Shown: positions 9,355 to 18,397 of the stretch, piece after piece
Layout: each line of letters opens with the position of its first letter
Position numbering within the stretch: position 1 is the first letter of the stretch
NCBI RefSeq assembly: GCF_039727615.1
Contig: NZ_CP152474.1
Coordinates: 2,418,001-2,482,000, forward strand
Source: Leclercia sp. S52
GTDB taxonomy: Bacteria; Pseudomonadota; Gammaproteobacteria; Enterobacterales; Enterobacteriaceae
Reading direction: 5' to 3'
Length of the DNA stretch: 64,000 nt
Translations under genes and position numbers: made by a program
The notes under the pieces: model-generated
The model's database searches: none
The model's input: the letters and a program-made list of their open reading frames with translations, nothing else
Told to the model about the DNA's origin: nothing

Positions 9355-10662
9355 TTAATGTTTTGACTGAATTAATGAATCGTGCGCCTGCGCCTTGCGG
9401 CTGGATGCCGAGAGCCACAGCACTACAAGTGAGGAGAGCATCAGTAGCCCGGCGACAAACCACAGCCCCCAGGTGTAACTGCCGGTCTGCTGCTTAATCA
9501 GGCCAATCATGAACGGACCGACAAAGCCGCCCAGGTTGCCGAGTGAGTTGATGGTGGCGATACCCGCCGCCGCCGCCGAACCGGAAAGGAACAGGGTTGG
9601 CATGCTCCACAGCGGGGGTTTGGAGGCGCTGATGCCGCAGTTGACGATGGTCAGGGCGAGGATAACCCCGACGATGCTCGCCGTGCTGCCGGCCATAAAC
9701 AGCCCGGCCGCCGCCACGATGCAGGCAGCAATTACATGCCACGAGCGTTCGCTGGTTTTGTCGGAATGACGCGCCCAGAGCACCATCGCCACCACGGCCA
9801 TCACCGCCGGAATGGCATTCAGCAGGCCGACGGTCATGGAGGAGACGCCGAGGGTTTTGATGATTTGCGGCGACCAGATGCCCAGGGTGTAGAGCCCGGC
9901 GGAGGTGCCGAAGTAAACCAGCGACAGGGCCAGAACGCGCTTATCGAGCAGCCCTTTCCAGACGCTGTGCTGCGCCGTGGCCTGTTTCGCCGCCTGCTCA
10001 CGCTGCAGGGTAGCAATCAGCCAGCCGCGCTCCTCTTCGCTGAGCCATTTTGCCTTCTCCGGGCGATCGGTGAGCCAGAACAGCACCACCACGCCGAGGA
10101 TCACCGCTGGCACCGCTTCGAGGACAAACATCCACTGCCAGCCGGCAAAGCCCATCATGCCGTGCATTTCCAGTAGCGCCGCAGAGATCGGCGAGCCGAG
10201 CGCGGTGGAGATCGGGGCCGCCGCCATAAAGATTGCCGTCACCTGGGCGCGTTTCTGCGCCGGGAACCAGTAGCTTAAGTAGAGGATGATCCCCGGAAAG
10301 AAGCCCGCTTCCGCTACGCCGAGCAGGAAGCGCAGGCTGTAGAAGCTGGTGGTGCTTTGCACGAAGGCCATGCCGCCGGAGACCAGCCCCCAGGTGATGA
10401 TCACCCGGGCAATCCAGATGCGCGCCCCGACTTTATGCAGGATCAGGTTTGACGGCACTTCAAACAGGAAGTAGCCGAGGAAGAAGATCCCGGCACCAAA
10501 GCCGAAGACCGCCGGTGAGAAGCCGAGATCGGCGTTCATGGTCAGCGCCGCGAAACCAATGTTGACGCGGTCAAGGAAGGCGATGAAGTACAACAGCATG
10601 ATGAAGGGGACGATGCGCAAGGTGATCTTGCGCATAACCCGTTGTTCGATTGTGCAGGTCAT
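9355..10662 (-). CDS. MFS organic-anion transporter (tartrate-type)
   Basis: The 435-aa protein has about 12 membrane segments and the major-facilitator signatures FLDRVNIGFA in the first helix region, GVAEAGFFPGIILYL and WFPAQKRAQV. This is the anion:cation symporter group that includes TtuB and several sugar-acid carriers. It is the first gene of the three-gene operon and lies 15 bases ahead of the dehydrogenase gene. The divergent LysR gene, 129 bases away, is the obvious regulator. The exact substrate cannot be read from sequence. Confidence 0.82.
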   Translation of the reverse strand: MTCTIEQRVMRKITLRIVPFIMLLYFIAFLDRVNIGFAALTMNADLGFSPAVFGFGAGIFFLGYFLFEVPSNLILHKVGARIWIARVIITWGLVSGGMAFVQSTTSFYSLRFLLGVAEAGFFPGIILYLSYWFPAQKRAQVTAIFMAAAPISTALGSPISAALLEMHGMMGFAGWQWMFVLEAVPAVILGVVVLFWLTDRPEKAKWLSEEERGWLIATLQREQAAKQATAQHSVWKGLLDKRVLALSLVYFGTSAGLYTLGIWSPQIIKTLGVSSMTVGLLNAIPAVMAVVAMVLWARHSDKTSERSWHVIAACIVAAAGLFMAGSTASIVGVILALTIVNCGISASKPPLWSMPTLFLSGSAAAAGIATINSLGNLGGFVGPFMIGLIKQQTGSYTWGLWFVAGLLMLSSLVVLWLSASSRKAQAHDSLIQSKH

Positions 10663-10791
10663 GTGAGGTGTTCCTCATAATTATTTTGTAGGGTACGCAG
10701 TCGGGCTGCCTTGATGAGTATGCTGATATTTCTTGCATGATCATGCGCATCGGTTTATACAAAAAAATGCAATAATCGCGAGCGAGCCAAA

Positions 10792-11688
10792 ATGGAACTA
10801 CAACACCTGCGCTGTTTCCTGGCGGTGGCAGAGACCCTGCATTTCGGCCAGGCGGCCCAGCGCCTGGATATGCTGCCCTCCGCCCTGGGAAGGAATATTC
10901 GTCTTTTAGAAGAGGCACTTGGCACGCGTCTGTTTACCCGCTCGACCCGCCGGGTGGCACTGACGGAGAACGGCGTGTTGCTGCGGGAAGAGGCGCGAAA
11001 ACTGCTCGCCCACGCCGACGCGATTATGTTGCAATTTCGTCAAAATCCACGCCGGGCGCAGCCGCTTTTGCGCGTCGGGACTATCGACAGCGCGGCCATC
11101 GGGTTGCTGCCGGGATTGCTGCAACTGTTCCGCCAGCACTACCCGACGGTGGAGATCCAGCTCTTCGAAGATAAGACCGTCCATCTGCTGCCAAAGCTGA
11201 AAAGCGGCAGGCTGGATCTGGTGTTTATCCGCCCTCCCGCCCAGCTGGATGGACAGTTTGGCCGGGCATTTTTATGCAACGAGCCCGGCATTCTGGCCCT
11301 GCCTGCCAGCCATCCGTTTGCCGATCGTGAAAGGGTCGATATTGCCGAACTGGAAGGAATGCCGATGATCCTGCCGGAGCGGCGCTCGCGCCCCCACAGT
11401 CACGATCTGACCATGAATCTGTTCCATAATGCGGGCATTGAAGTGACGGTGTCACAGATGGCGGACGAGAAACAGACCATCATCAACCTTGTGGCGGCGG
11501 GAATTGGGCTGGCGATTGTCCCGGCCTGGAGCAGCCGTTATCTGATGCCTGGGGTGAAGTTTGTGCAGCTCAACGGCGCGGAGCAGATGGGGATGCCGCT
11601 GGAGGCGGTGTGGATGGCCGGGGCGCAGGATGAGATTCGGGATAATATGCTGGAGATGCTGAAGGAGCATCCGGAGCTGTATGTTTAG
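10792..11688 (+). CDS. LysR-type regulator of the tartrate operon
   Basis: The 298-aa protein has the N-terminal LysR helix-turn-helix (MELQHLRCFLAVAETLHFGQAAQRLDM is its start region, shown by residues LRCFLAVAE and FGQAAQRL) and a C-terminal periplasmic-binding-type effector domain. It is divergent from the transporter gene, the classic arrangement for a LysR activator sensing the substrate of the neighbouring operon. The 129-base gap between them should hold its binding sites, but I could not fix a T-N11-A motif with confidence. Confidence 0.85.
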   Translation: MELQHLRCFLAVAETLHFGQAAQRLDMLPSALGRNIRLLEEALGTRLFTRSTRRVALTENGVLLREEARKLLAHADAIMLQFRQNPRRAQPLLRVGTIDSAAIGLLPGLLQLFRQHYPTVEIQLFEDKTVHLLPKLKSGRLDLVFIRPPAQLDGQFGRAFLCNEPGILALPASHPFADRERVDIAELEGMPMILPERRSRPHSHDLTMNLFHNAGIEVTVSQMADEKQTIINLVAAGIGLAIVPAWSSRYLMPGVKFVQLNGAEQMGMPLEAVWMAGAQDEIRDNMLEMLKEHPELYV

Positions 11689-11696
11689 TCTTTTCT

Positions 11697-11780
11697 CCCT
11701 CTCCCTGTGGGAGAGGGTTGGGGTGAGGGCTTCAGACCGCACTGCAATGCCGGGTGGCGGCTGCGCCTTACCCGGCCTAC
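11697..11780. repeat. CCCTCTCCC hairpin repeat plus REP
   Basis: A perfect hairpin CCCTCTCCC-tgt-GGGAGAGGG at 11697-11717, followed by TTGGGGTGAGGGC, leads into a REP unit at 11749-11780. The same composite (hairpin, GGGTGAGGG, REP) recurs near 40105-40180, so this is a dispersed element. It separates the convergent LysR and TetR genes. Confidence 0.75.
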
Positions 11781-11795
11781 AACACCTGGCCTGCC

Positions 11796-12377
11796 TTACG
11801 CCTTGTAAATAAATCGTTGAATAAAATCGGCAATATCGGCTTCGACCATGGCGCATTTTTCCGCCGAAGGCCGCACGCCCAGAAACTCATCATAACCATT
11901 CAACAGTGAAATCAGCTGTCGCGTGGTGCGGCTGACGTCACACTCGCGAAAGCTCCCATTCGCTACGCCCTCCTCAACAATGCCGCGGACGATTTCGTTC
12001 CACGCTTGCGTGATGGATTCCACAAATTCAGCGTAAACGTCATTATGCAGCGCTAACTGCCACGTTGAGCCATACAGCTGCCAGGCGGCATCCGGCTCAA
12101 AGGGTAAAAAATCGATGACCAGGCGTTCCATTTTTTGCGTGGAGGGTAATGCCGCCACCTCACGGGTAAATGTCTCCAGTTCATCGCGCATAAAACGATC
12201 CAGCGCGGCGATACACAGGGCCTGCCAGTTGCTGAAATAATGGTAAATATGGCTACGAGAGATCCCTAACGACTCGGTCAACTCACGCGTGGTGACGTTA
12301 GCGATCCCCTTCTCCAGAAATAGTGCGATAGCCCCGTCCAGGATCCTGGCTTTTAACGCCTCTTTTGTTTCTTTCAT
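11796..12377 (-). CDS. TetR-family regulator with paired operators
   Basis: The 193-aa protein has a TetR helix-turn-helix at its N-terminus (TTRELTESLGISRSHIYHYFSNWQAL) and a ligand-binding C-terminal half of the BetI-like type. It is divergent from a membrane protein gene, and two palindromes built on TTTGAGC/GCTCAAA lie between them, so it very likely represses itself and that gene. The inducer is unknown. Confidence 0.88.
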   Translation of the reverse strand: MKETKEALKARILDGAIALFLEKGIANVTTRELTESLGISRSHIYHYFSNWQALCIAALDRFMRDELETFTREVAALPSTQKMERLVIDFLPFEPDAAWQLYGSTWQLALHNDVYAEFVESITQAWNEIVRGIVEEGVANGSFRECDVSRTTRQLISLLNGYDEFLGVRPSAEKCAMVEADIADFIQRFIYKA

Positions 12378-12395
12378 CTACACGCCCACGTTGAC

Positions 12396-12448
12396 TTTGA
12401 GCAAGTGCTCAAATAGACTCACCCCACAGATTTGAGCAACCGCTCAAA
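12396..12448. promoter_or_regulatory. Two TetR operators, TTTGAGCA-type palindromes
   Basis: The sites are TTTGAGCA-ag-TGCTCAAA (12396-12413) and TTTGAGC-aacc-GCTCAAA (12431-12448), with centres 35 bases apart, in the 92-base divergent gap. Symmetry, duplication and position all mark them as binding sites of the adjacent TetR protein. Confidence 0.8.
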
Positions 12449-12469
12449 ACCATCTTAACAGAAAATTGT

Positions 12470-13363
12470 ATGCTTACCTTAAAAAATGCGGCACCAGCCG
12501 CAGTCCCGAACAGCGCGGTCAAGACGCTCAAATTGCTGGGCCAACGACATAGCCGAAAACTCGTCCTTACCTTCTTACTGGTGGCAGCTGAAAACATCAC
12601 CATGCTGCTTTATCCCCTGCTGGCGGGGTTTGCGATCAATGCCATTGTTAACGGTCAGGCGTTACATGCCGTGCTCTATGCGGTGATGGTGTTTACGATG
12701 TGGGCGATTGGCGCGGCAAGACGCAGCGTCGATACCCGCACCTTTGCGCGCATTTACGCCGAACTGGCCGTTCCGGTCATTATTGCGCAACGCGAAGAAC
12801 AGCACAGTGCTTCAACCATTGCCGCCCGCGTGGCGCTGTCGCGTGAATTTGTCGATTTTTTCGAGAAACACTTGCCGGTGCTGGTGACCTCTGTCGCGTC
12901 CATCATTGGTGCCGCAGTGATGTTGCTCCTGCTGCAGTTCTGGACCGGCGTCGCCTGTCTGTTCATCCTGGTGTTCTTTGCCCTGTTTTTACCGGGATTC
13001 ACCCGCAGGAACGAAACGTTGTTCCTGAGACTGAACGATCGGCTGGAAAAAGAGGTCGCCTTTGTGAACAGCGCTTCACGGATGTCGCTTTCCAGGCACT
13101 ACGATGTGCTGGCGCGGCTCAGAATAAAACTGTCGGATCGGGAAGCCTTTGGCTATTTAGCTATCGGCACGGTGACCGCGATTTTATTCGCCAGCACCAT
13201 CCTGACTATGTCGTTCGAAGGGGGGCTGGATGCCGGTCATATCTATTCGGTCATGACCTACATGTGGATGTTTGCGATGAGTCTGGATGACGGGCCGCAG
13301 CTGCTGGAAAAATATTCCCAGCTTAAGGATATTGGTAAGCGGGTTAATACCAGTAGCCTTTAA
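12470..13363 (+). CDS. ABC-transporter-like six-helix membrane protein without an ATPase domain
   Basis: The 297-aa protein has about six membrane segments and resembles the transmembrane domain of ABC exporters (ABC_membrane_3 type), but it contains no Walker A, signature or Walker B motif and no ATPase gene is adjacent. It is governed by the divergent TetR regulator. A terminator hairpin follows at 13371. It could be a half-exporter that borrows an ATPase from elsewhere, or a membrane protein with another role. A run of six G stays in frame here at 13219-13224, a useful control for the homopolymer breaks elsewhere. Confidence 0.7.
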   Translation: MLTLKNAAPAAVPNSAVKTLKLLGQRHSRKLVLTFLLVAAENITMLLYPLLAGFAINAIVNGQALHAVLYAVMVFTMWAIGAARRSVDTRTFARIYAELAVPVIIAQREEQHSASTIAARVALSREFVDFFEKHLPVLVTSVASIIGAAVMLLLLQFWTGVACLFILVFFALFLPGFTRRNETLFLRLNDRLEKEVAFVNSASRMSLSRHYDVLARLRIKLSDREAFGYLAIGTVTAILFASTILTMSFEGGLDAGHIYSVMTYMWMFAMSLDDGPQLLEKYSQLKDIGKRVNTSSL

Positions 13364-13370
13364 TCAGGGT

Positions 13371-13401
13371 TTATCCCCTCACCGCAACGATGAGGGGATA
13401 A
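13371..13401. terminator. Hairpin terminator between convergent genes
   Basis: TTATCCCCTCA-N9-TGAGGGGATAA forms an 11-bp stem in the gap between the ABC-like gene and pptA, which converge. A T-rich run follows on the plus strand (CTGTGCTTTT), so it can serve both. Confidence 0.65.
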
Positions 13402-13409
13402 CTGTGCTT

Positions 13410-13640
13410 TTACATCGAATAACCCGGCTTCTTAATCAACTCATCCAGCTTCGGGCCAATCTCCGTATCCCAGACCTGCGCTTTCCAGTCGGCTTCCTGA
13501 ACTTCGTTCAGGGCCACGGAAATAGAGCGATCTTTACTGTTCAGATGGCGGGTGATCACCTCGGCGATATCCGCGGCCAGGGCGGTTTTTTGCTCGTCGT
13601 TCAGGTCGCGAGGGAAGCATTTGATATTGACGTGTGGCAT
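13410..13640 (-). CDS. pptA: PptA tautomerase (4-oxalocrotonate tautomerase family)
   Basis: The 76-aa protein starts [13 protein letters not shown] with the catalytic proline at position 2 after Met removal, and ends LIKKPGYSM, as in E. coli PptA (YdcE). Members catalyse keto-enol tautomerisation; the natural substrate in E. coli is not known. The start at 13640 has an AAGGAG site a few bases before it; the open frame extends further upstream but without such a site. It lies 32 bases downstream of the glutathione transferase gene on the same strand. Confidence 0.9.
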   Translation of the reverse strand: MPHVNIKCFPRDLNDEQKTALAADIAEVITRHLNSKDRSISVALNEVQEADWKAQVWDTEIGPKLDELIKKPGYSM

Positions 13641-13672
13641 GTGCAGGGCTCCTTTTGAGTAAGAGTTCCAGA

Positions 13673-14293
13673 CTAGCAGAGTATGTCGTTGTCTTTTAGC
13701 ACCTTGTGCAGTTTCGGGAGCTTGCACAGGTTATCGGCAATGGCGGTGATATTCGGCGTGTTGGCGGCAAACCAGTCCGGGCGTGGCCCCCAGGTCCGCA
13801 TCACGCACAAATAACAGTCGATAAGGGTGATCTGCTCGCCAAAGGCCCAGGGCGCAGCTTTGAGGTGGTTATCCAGCCACAGGTAGAGCGATTTACGGTA
13901 TTCGCGGCAGTTCTGCTGTAGCTGTTCCGGGGCATCCGGTGCCCAGCGCTCCGGGTAGTCGGCGTAGGTAAAAGTGGGATAGACATTCGCCACCAGCCAG
14001 ATCAGCAGGCGCTGAAACTGCTGGCGCTCCGCGCGCCCGACGGGAGGTGCCAGATCGGGACAGCGATCCAGCACCAGCAGCGCAATCGCTGCCGTTTCCG
14101 TCATGATCTCGCCGTTCTCCAGTTCGAGCGTCGGCACCTGACACAGCGGGTTGAGTTTTTCGAGCAGTTCGCGCGTGGCACCCGGCTTATCGAACCCATC
14201 CACGTTGATAAACTGATACGGAATATCGGCGAGGGTCAGCATCACTTCGCTGATGGCTGAGCCCCAGCCGGGAACGCCATAGACTTTGATCAT
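13673..14293 (-). CDS. Glutathione S-transferase family protein
   Basis: The 206-aa protein has the two-part GST structure: a thioredoxin-like N-terminal half ([20 protein letters not shown], then the glutathione-binding [19 protein letters not shown]) and an all-helical C-terminal half. Such enzymes conjugate glutathione to electrophiles, or act as reductases. The stop of the upstream binding-protein gene is only 40 bases away on the same strand, so it may be read with the eight-gene sulfur operon above it. That link is worth noting because glutathione conjugates are degraded to S-substituted cysteines. Confidence 0.82.
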   Translation of the reverse strand: MIKVYGVPGWGSAISEVMLTLADIPYQFINVDGFDKPGATRELLEKLNPLCQVPTLELENGEIMTETAAIALLVLDRCPDLAPPVGRAERQQFQRLLIWLVANVYPTFTYADYPERWAPDAPEQLQQNCREYRKSLYLWLDNHLKAAPWAFGEQITLIDCYLCVMRTWGPRPDWFAANTPNITAIADNLCKLPKLHKVLKDNDILC

Positions 14294-14332
14294 CGGCTAT
14301 ACCTCGGTCAAAGCCTTAAGTGTAGAGCAGCC

Positions 14333-15220
14333 TCAGTAGGTTATCCCGGGCGGATTGACCTCCGACTGCGCCACCGCTTCGCCCTGCTCGCCCCAACGGG
14401 CCAGCACTTTCTGGTAGTCACCCCGCTGGATGGCCCCGTCGAGCGCAGCCTGCAGGGCATACACCAGCTCGTTACCTTTTTTGGTGGTGGTGGCGACATA
14501 CGCCTTCTTCGGCCCTAAGCCCACCACCCGCGTTTTGCCGGTGAGGGCCTCTTTATAGGCCGATACCGACTGTGGACCGAAGAACACGTCCGCCCTGCCG
14601 GACTGGATATAGAGATTGCCGGAGGCGTCGTCGGTCAGGTAGACCGGCAGCGCAGGCTCGCGCCTGGCGTTTTTGTTCTCTTCATTCCAGCCCAACAGAA
14701 TGCGTTCCTGATTGGTGCCGGAGCCGACAATCACTTTTTTACCTGACAGATCGGCGGCGTTCTTGATCGACTGAACTTCGCTGGTGGATTTCACCGAGAA
14801 AGCCAGGTTATCGACGCGATAGGTGGCGAAATCGAACTTCTGTTTACGCTGCTCGGTCACCGCAATGTTGACCAGCGCCACGTCGTAGCGCCCGGAGGTG
14901 ATGCCCAGCGGCCAGTCCTCCCACGCTGTCGGCACCAGCTTGAGTTTTAACCCGAGGCTGCCCGCCAGCAGCCGGGCGATATCCGGGTCGCTGCCGATGC
15001 GGGTGCGGTTATCGCTGGCCAGCAGCGCCAGCGGCGGCGAGTTAAGGGCCGAAATGGCGACGGTCAGCGTACCCGGTTCGACAAATTTGTAGTTCGCGGG
15101 GATCTTCGCCACCGCCTGCTTATCCACCGTCACCGGCAGCGGCTGCTCGTTGGCCTGTAAATCAATCGCGGCGTGGCTGGTGGATGCCACCACTAACAAC
15201 GCCAGTAATCCTTTTTTCAT
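14333..15220 (-). CDS. Amino-acid ABC transporter binding protein 2 (TcyJ/K type)
   Basis: A 295-aa periplasmic protein of the polar-amino-acid binding family with an N-terminal signal peptide (cleavage near TSHAA). The pattern WEDWPLGITSGRYDVALVNIAVTEQRKQKFDFATYR is shared almost word for word with the second binding protein at 17439-18371, so the two are paralogues. Both end with RWGE...SEVNPPG/AG. It is the last gene of the operon. Two binding proteins for one permease/ATPase pair is the layout of Bacillus tcyJKLMN, which takes up cystine and S-substituted cysteine compounds. Confidence 0.85.
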   Translation of the reverse strand: MKKGLLALLVVASTSHAAIDLQANEQPLPVTVDKQAVAKIPANYKFVEPGTLTVAISALNSPPLALLASDNRTRIGSDPDIARLLAGSLGLKLKLVPTAWEDWPLGITSGRYDVALVNIAVTEQRKQKFDFATYRVDNLAFSVKSTSEVQSIKNAADLSGKKVIVGSGTNQERILLGWNEENKNARREPALPVYLTDDASGNLYIQSGRADVFFGPQSVSAYKEALTGKTRVVGLGPKKAYVATTTKKGNELVYALQAALDGAIQRGDYQKVLARWGEQGEAVAQSEVNPPGITY

Positions 15221-15229
15221 CGTCTCTCC

Positions 15230-16003
15230 TTACAGTACTTTCGACAGGAACTGCCGCGTTCGGGCGTGGGACGGGCGGTTGAGCACCTCGTCGCTGCTGC
15301 CCTGTTCAACGATTTTGCCGTCGACCATAAACACCACCTGATCCGCCACTTCCCGGGCGAAGCCAATCTCATGGGTCACCACCACCAGGGTAGTGCCGGA
15401 GCGGGCCAGCTTTTTGATCACGTCCAGCACTTCGCCCACCAGCTCGGGATCCAGCGCCGAGGTCGGCTCATCAAACAGCATCACCCGCGGGCGCAGGGCC
15501 AGAGCGCGGGCAATGGCGATGCGCTGCTGCTGCCCGCCCGAAAGATGGCGCGACCAGGCATCGGCCTTATCGCGCAGCCCTACCACGTCGAGCAGATCGT
15601 AAGCCCGTTCGACGGCGGCTTTACGGCTCAGCTGTTTGTGGGCGATGGGTGCCTCGATCAGGTTTTCCAGCACCGTCAGGTGCGGGAACAGGTTGAAGTT
15701 CTGGAACACGTAGCCGACGTTAACCCGCTGTTTGAGGATCGCTTTCTCTTTCAGCTCGTACAGGGTGTTGCCCTCCCGGCGATAGCCGATGTAGTCCCCG
15801 TCAATCTGGATAAAGCCTTCATCGACGCGTTCCAGGTGGTTTATGGTGCGCAGCAGTGTGGATTTACCGGAGCCGGAGGGCCCGAGGATCACCGTCACCG
15901 AGCCCGGCGGGATCTCCAGCGAGACGTTATCCAGCGCCTTGTGGCGGCCAAAGAACTTGCTCACGCCGGTAATCGAAATATGTCCTTCAGGAGAGGCTTG
16001 CAT
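15230..16003 (-). CDS. Amino-acid ABC transporter ATPase (TcyN/GlnQ type)
   Basis: This 257-aa ATPase shows Walker [11 protein letters not shown]-loop region [12 protein letters not shown], signature LSGGQQQR, Walker [13 protein letters not shown] and the H-loop VVTHE. It overlaps the permease gene by 17 bases and precedes binding protein 2 by 9 bases. It supplies energy for the permease at 15987-16910. Confidence 0.92.
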   Translation of the reverse strand: MQASPEGHISITGVSKFFGRHKALDNVSLEIPPGSVTVILGPSGSGKSTLLRTINHLERVDEGFIQIDGDYIGYRREGNTLYELKEKAILKQRVNVGYVFQNFNLFPHLTVLENLIEAPIAHKQLSRKAAVERAYDLLDVVGLRDKADAWSRHLSGGQQQRIAIARALALRPRVMLFDEPTSALDPELVGEVLDVIKKLARSGTTLVVVTHEIGFAREVADQVVFMVDGKIVEQGSSDEVLNRPSHARTRQFLSKVL

Positions 16004-16910
16004 GGACAGGCTCCTGTGTGGTTTGGGTGGTAACGGAACGGGTGCGGGTCGCGCGGGTAGTGTTCACCGCCGAGCGGCGCTCGCTGCGGGCCAGGGCACG
16101 TTCCACCAGATGCTGGATCGCGGAGAGCACGGTGGTGATCACCAGATACCAGACGGCACCGACCATCAGCAGCGGGATCACCTCCTGGGTGCGGTTGTAG
16201 ATCATCTGGATGGTGTAGAACAGCTCCGGCATCGCCAGGACGTAAACCATTGCCGTGCCCTTGGCGAGGCTGATGATTTCGTTGAACCCGGACGGCAGAA
16301 TGGTGCGCAGCGCCTGGGGCAGGATGATGCGCAGGGTGCGGCGCGAGGCCGGTAAACCCAGCGCGGCGGCGGCTTCATACTGGCCGTGATCGACCCCGAG
16401 GAAGCCGCCGCGAATAATTTCCGCAGTATAGGCGCTCTGCACCAGCGTCAGCCCGACCACCGCGGTGGAGAATTGCCCCAGCACGTTGATGGTCTCAAAG
16501 CTGCCCCAGGTGATGCCGGTGAATGGCACGCCAAGCGACAGCGTGTCGTACAGATAGGAGAAGTTGTAGAGGATGATCAGCACCACAATCAGCGGCAGGG
16601 AGCGGAACAGCCAGATGTAGCCCCAGGCGAGGCTGCTCAGCAGCCACGAGGACGACAGTCGCGCCAGGGCTAACAGGCCGCCGATCACCACGCTGAGCGC
16701 GGTGCCGATCAGGGTCAGGAGCAAGGTCTGCCCCACCCCTTCAAGGATCACCGGGTCGAAGAACCAGCGTGCGAACACGCTCCACTCCCAGCGTGGGTTA
16801 AAGGCCACCGACTGAATGACAACCGCCAGCACAAACAGCGCAACAATCGCCCCCACCGTGCGCAGCGGGTAGCGCGCCGGGACCACTTTGATGGTTTCAA
16901 CGTTGTTCAT
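15987..16910 (-). CDS. Amino-acid ABC transporter permease (His/Glu/Gln family)
   Basis: The 307-aa membrane protein has the HisM/GlnP permease features: an N-terminal helix, the LLALARLSSSWLLSSLAWGYIWLFRSLPLIVVLIIL region, and the cytoplasmic EAAAALGLPASRRTLRIILPQALR loop that contacts the ATPase. A single permease gene suggests a homodimer. It follows the acetyltransferase gene by 9 bases. Confidence 0.9.
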   Translation of the reverse strand: MNNVETIKVVPARYPLRTVGAIVALFVLAVVIQSVAFNPRWEWSVFARWFFDPVILEGVGQTLLLTLIGTALSVVIGGLLALARLSSSWLLSSLAWGYIWLFRSLPLIVVLIILYNFSYLYDTLSLGVPFTGITWGSFETINVLGQFSTAVVGLTLVQSAYTAEIIRGGFLGVDHGQYEAAAALGLPASRRTLRIILPQALRTILPSGFNEIISLAKGTAMVYVLAMPELFYTIQMIYNRTQEVIPLLMVGAVWYLVITTVLSAIQHLVERALARSERRSAVNTTRATRTRSVTTQTTQEPVHASLS

Positions 16911-16919
16911 CGTCGTTCC

Positions 16920-17429
16920 TCATGCCGATTTACTGAACGCTTCGCGTACCAGCGTTTTGGTGAAGCGCAGCCGCCCGTCGAACGGCGGCTGGCTGTACTC
17001 TTCCGGGTCACGGGTCAGGTCGAACTGCGCCGCGTAGCCCTGGCTCAGGTAGAGCCGCACCGCTTCCGGCTGACGGAAACCGGTGGTGAGGTAGATCTGG
17101 CTGTAGCCGGCCAGTACCGCCCGGCGCTCCAGCTCCTGCACTACCCGGGCGGCAAGCCCCTGCTGGCGCAGGGATTTGTCGGTCCAGATGCGTTTGATCT
17201 CCGCGGTCTGCGCATCGAAGGGTTTGTAGGCCCCGGTGGCGATGATTTTCCCGTCGCGCTCCAGCACAATAAACAGCCCCTGCGGCGCCAGATACCACTC
17301 GGTCAGCTCGATCTCGGCATCTTTGGAAAAATAGTCGCCGTAGCGCGCCGCGTACTCGCCGAACAGGCCCTCGATGATGGGCTGAAGATCGGCGTCCTCC
17401 GGCGAAACGTCACGAAAAAGCTCGCTCAT
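16920..17429 (-). CDS. GNAT N-acetyltransferase (candidate for S-substituted cysteine N-acetylation)
   Basis: The 169-aa protein has the GNAT core: IATGAYKPFDAQTAEIKRIWTDKSLRQQGLAARVVQELERRA, where RQQGLA is the acetyl-CoA pyrophosphate loop. In the Bacillus ytmI operon the first gene encodes a GNAT enzyme (SnaA/YtmI) that N-acetylates S-substituted cysteines before monooxygenase attack. The position here, inside an operon with the matching transporter, monooxygenases and amidohydrolase, suggests the same reaction. The reaction is inferred from context; the fold is direct. Confidence 0.75.
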   Translation of the reverse strand: MSELFRDVSPEDADLQPIIEGLFGEYAARYGDYFSKDAEIELTEWYLAPQGLFIVLERDGKIIATGAYKPFDAQTAEIKRIWTDKSLRQQGLAARVVQELERRAVLAGYSQIYLTTGFRQPEAVRLYLSQGYAAQFDLTRDPEEYSQPPFDGRLRFTKTLVREAFSKSA

Positions 17430-17438
17430 AGGTTCTCC

Positions 17439-18371
17439 TTAGTCGCCAAGGCCGGCCGGGTTAACTTCGGAATTCGGGATGCGCTCCACGCCTTCCCCCC
17501 AGCGGTTCAGCACTTTGTCGTAATCGCCATTCTTAATCACCCCGTTGAGGGCGGTCTGCACCGGCTCTGCCAGGCCACTGCCTTTCTTCAGGGTCACGGC
17601 GATATGCGCCGCTTTCGGCCAGCCACCGTCCACGCTGCCTACCAGTTTGGTTTTGCCATTGAGGGCCGCTTTCCACGCCCCAATTACGTTCGGGCCAAAG
17701 TAGGCGTCCGCGCGACCGGACTGTAGCGCCAGGGTCTGGGCGGCATCATCTTTGGTGTAGATCGGGGTGAACGGCTTCAGCCCCTTCTTCTGGTTTTCCG
17801 CATCCCACGCCAGCAGGATCGCCTCCTGGTTGGTGCCGGAGCCAACAATAATCCGCAGCCCGGCGATGTCTTCCGCCTTCTCAAGTTTCTTGATTGGGCT
17901 GGTGGATTTCACGTAGAAGCCCAGCGAATCCTTACGGTAGGTGGCGAAGTCGAACTTCTCTTTACGCTCTTTGGTGACGGTGATATTGCTGATCGCCGCG
18001 TCGTATTTCCCGGAGGTGACGCCCAGCGGCCAGTCTTCCCAGGAGGTGGGCACCACATTCAGCTCCAGCCCGAGGCTGTCGGCCACCAGACGGGCGATGT
18101 CGGCCTCGCTGCCAATCAGGGTTTTGTTGTCATCGGCAAACACCGTCAGCGGCGGCTGGCTCAGGCCGGCAATCGCCACGGTAAATTTGCCCGGCACCAC
18201 CGGCTTAAAGCTGGCGGGCAGCTGGGCGATAGCCTGCGGGTTTTTCGCGGTGTTGATCGGCGTTTTGTTGGCTTCGAGGCTGACCACGGTGCCGTTAATG
18301 TTGACGTTCTCTGCCCAGACGGCAGGGGTAAAGGCCAGCGCGAGCGCCAGAATAAGCGATGATTTTTTCAT
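17439..18371 (-). CDS. Amino-acid ABC transporter binding protein 1 (TcyJ/K type)
   Basis: A 310-aa periplasmic binding protein with signal peptide MKKSSLILALALAFTPAVWA. It shares the WEDWPLGVTSGKYDAAISNITVTKERKEKFDFATYRKDSLGFYVKSTS core with binding protein 2. It sits 26 bases downstream of the NtaA-type monooxygenase gene and 9 bases before the acetyltransferase gene. The divergence between the two binding proteins suggests different ligands. Confidence 0.85.
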   Translation of the reverse strand: MKKSSLILALALAFTPAVWAENVNINGTVVSLEANKTPINTAKNPQAIAQLPASFKPVVPGKFTVAIAGLSQPPLTVFADDNKTLIGSEADIARLVADSLGLELNVVPTSWEDWPLGVTSGKYDAAISNITVTKERKEKFDFATYRKDSLGFYVKSTSPIKKLEKAEDIAGLRIIVGSGTNQEAILLAWDAENQKKGLKPFTPIYTKDDAAQTLALQSGRADAYFGPNVIGAWKAALNGKTKLVGSVDGGWPKAAHIAVTLKKGSGLAEPVQTALNGVIKNGDYDKVLNRWGEGVERIPNSEVNPAGLGD

Positions 18372-18397
18372 GGCAGGTTCTCTTATTGTTGTGTGCG

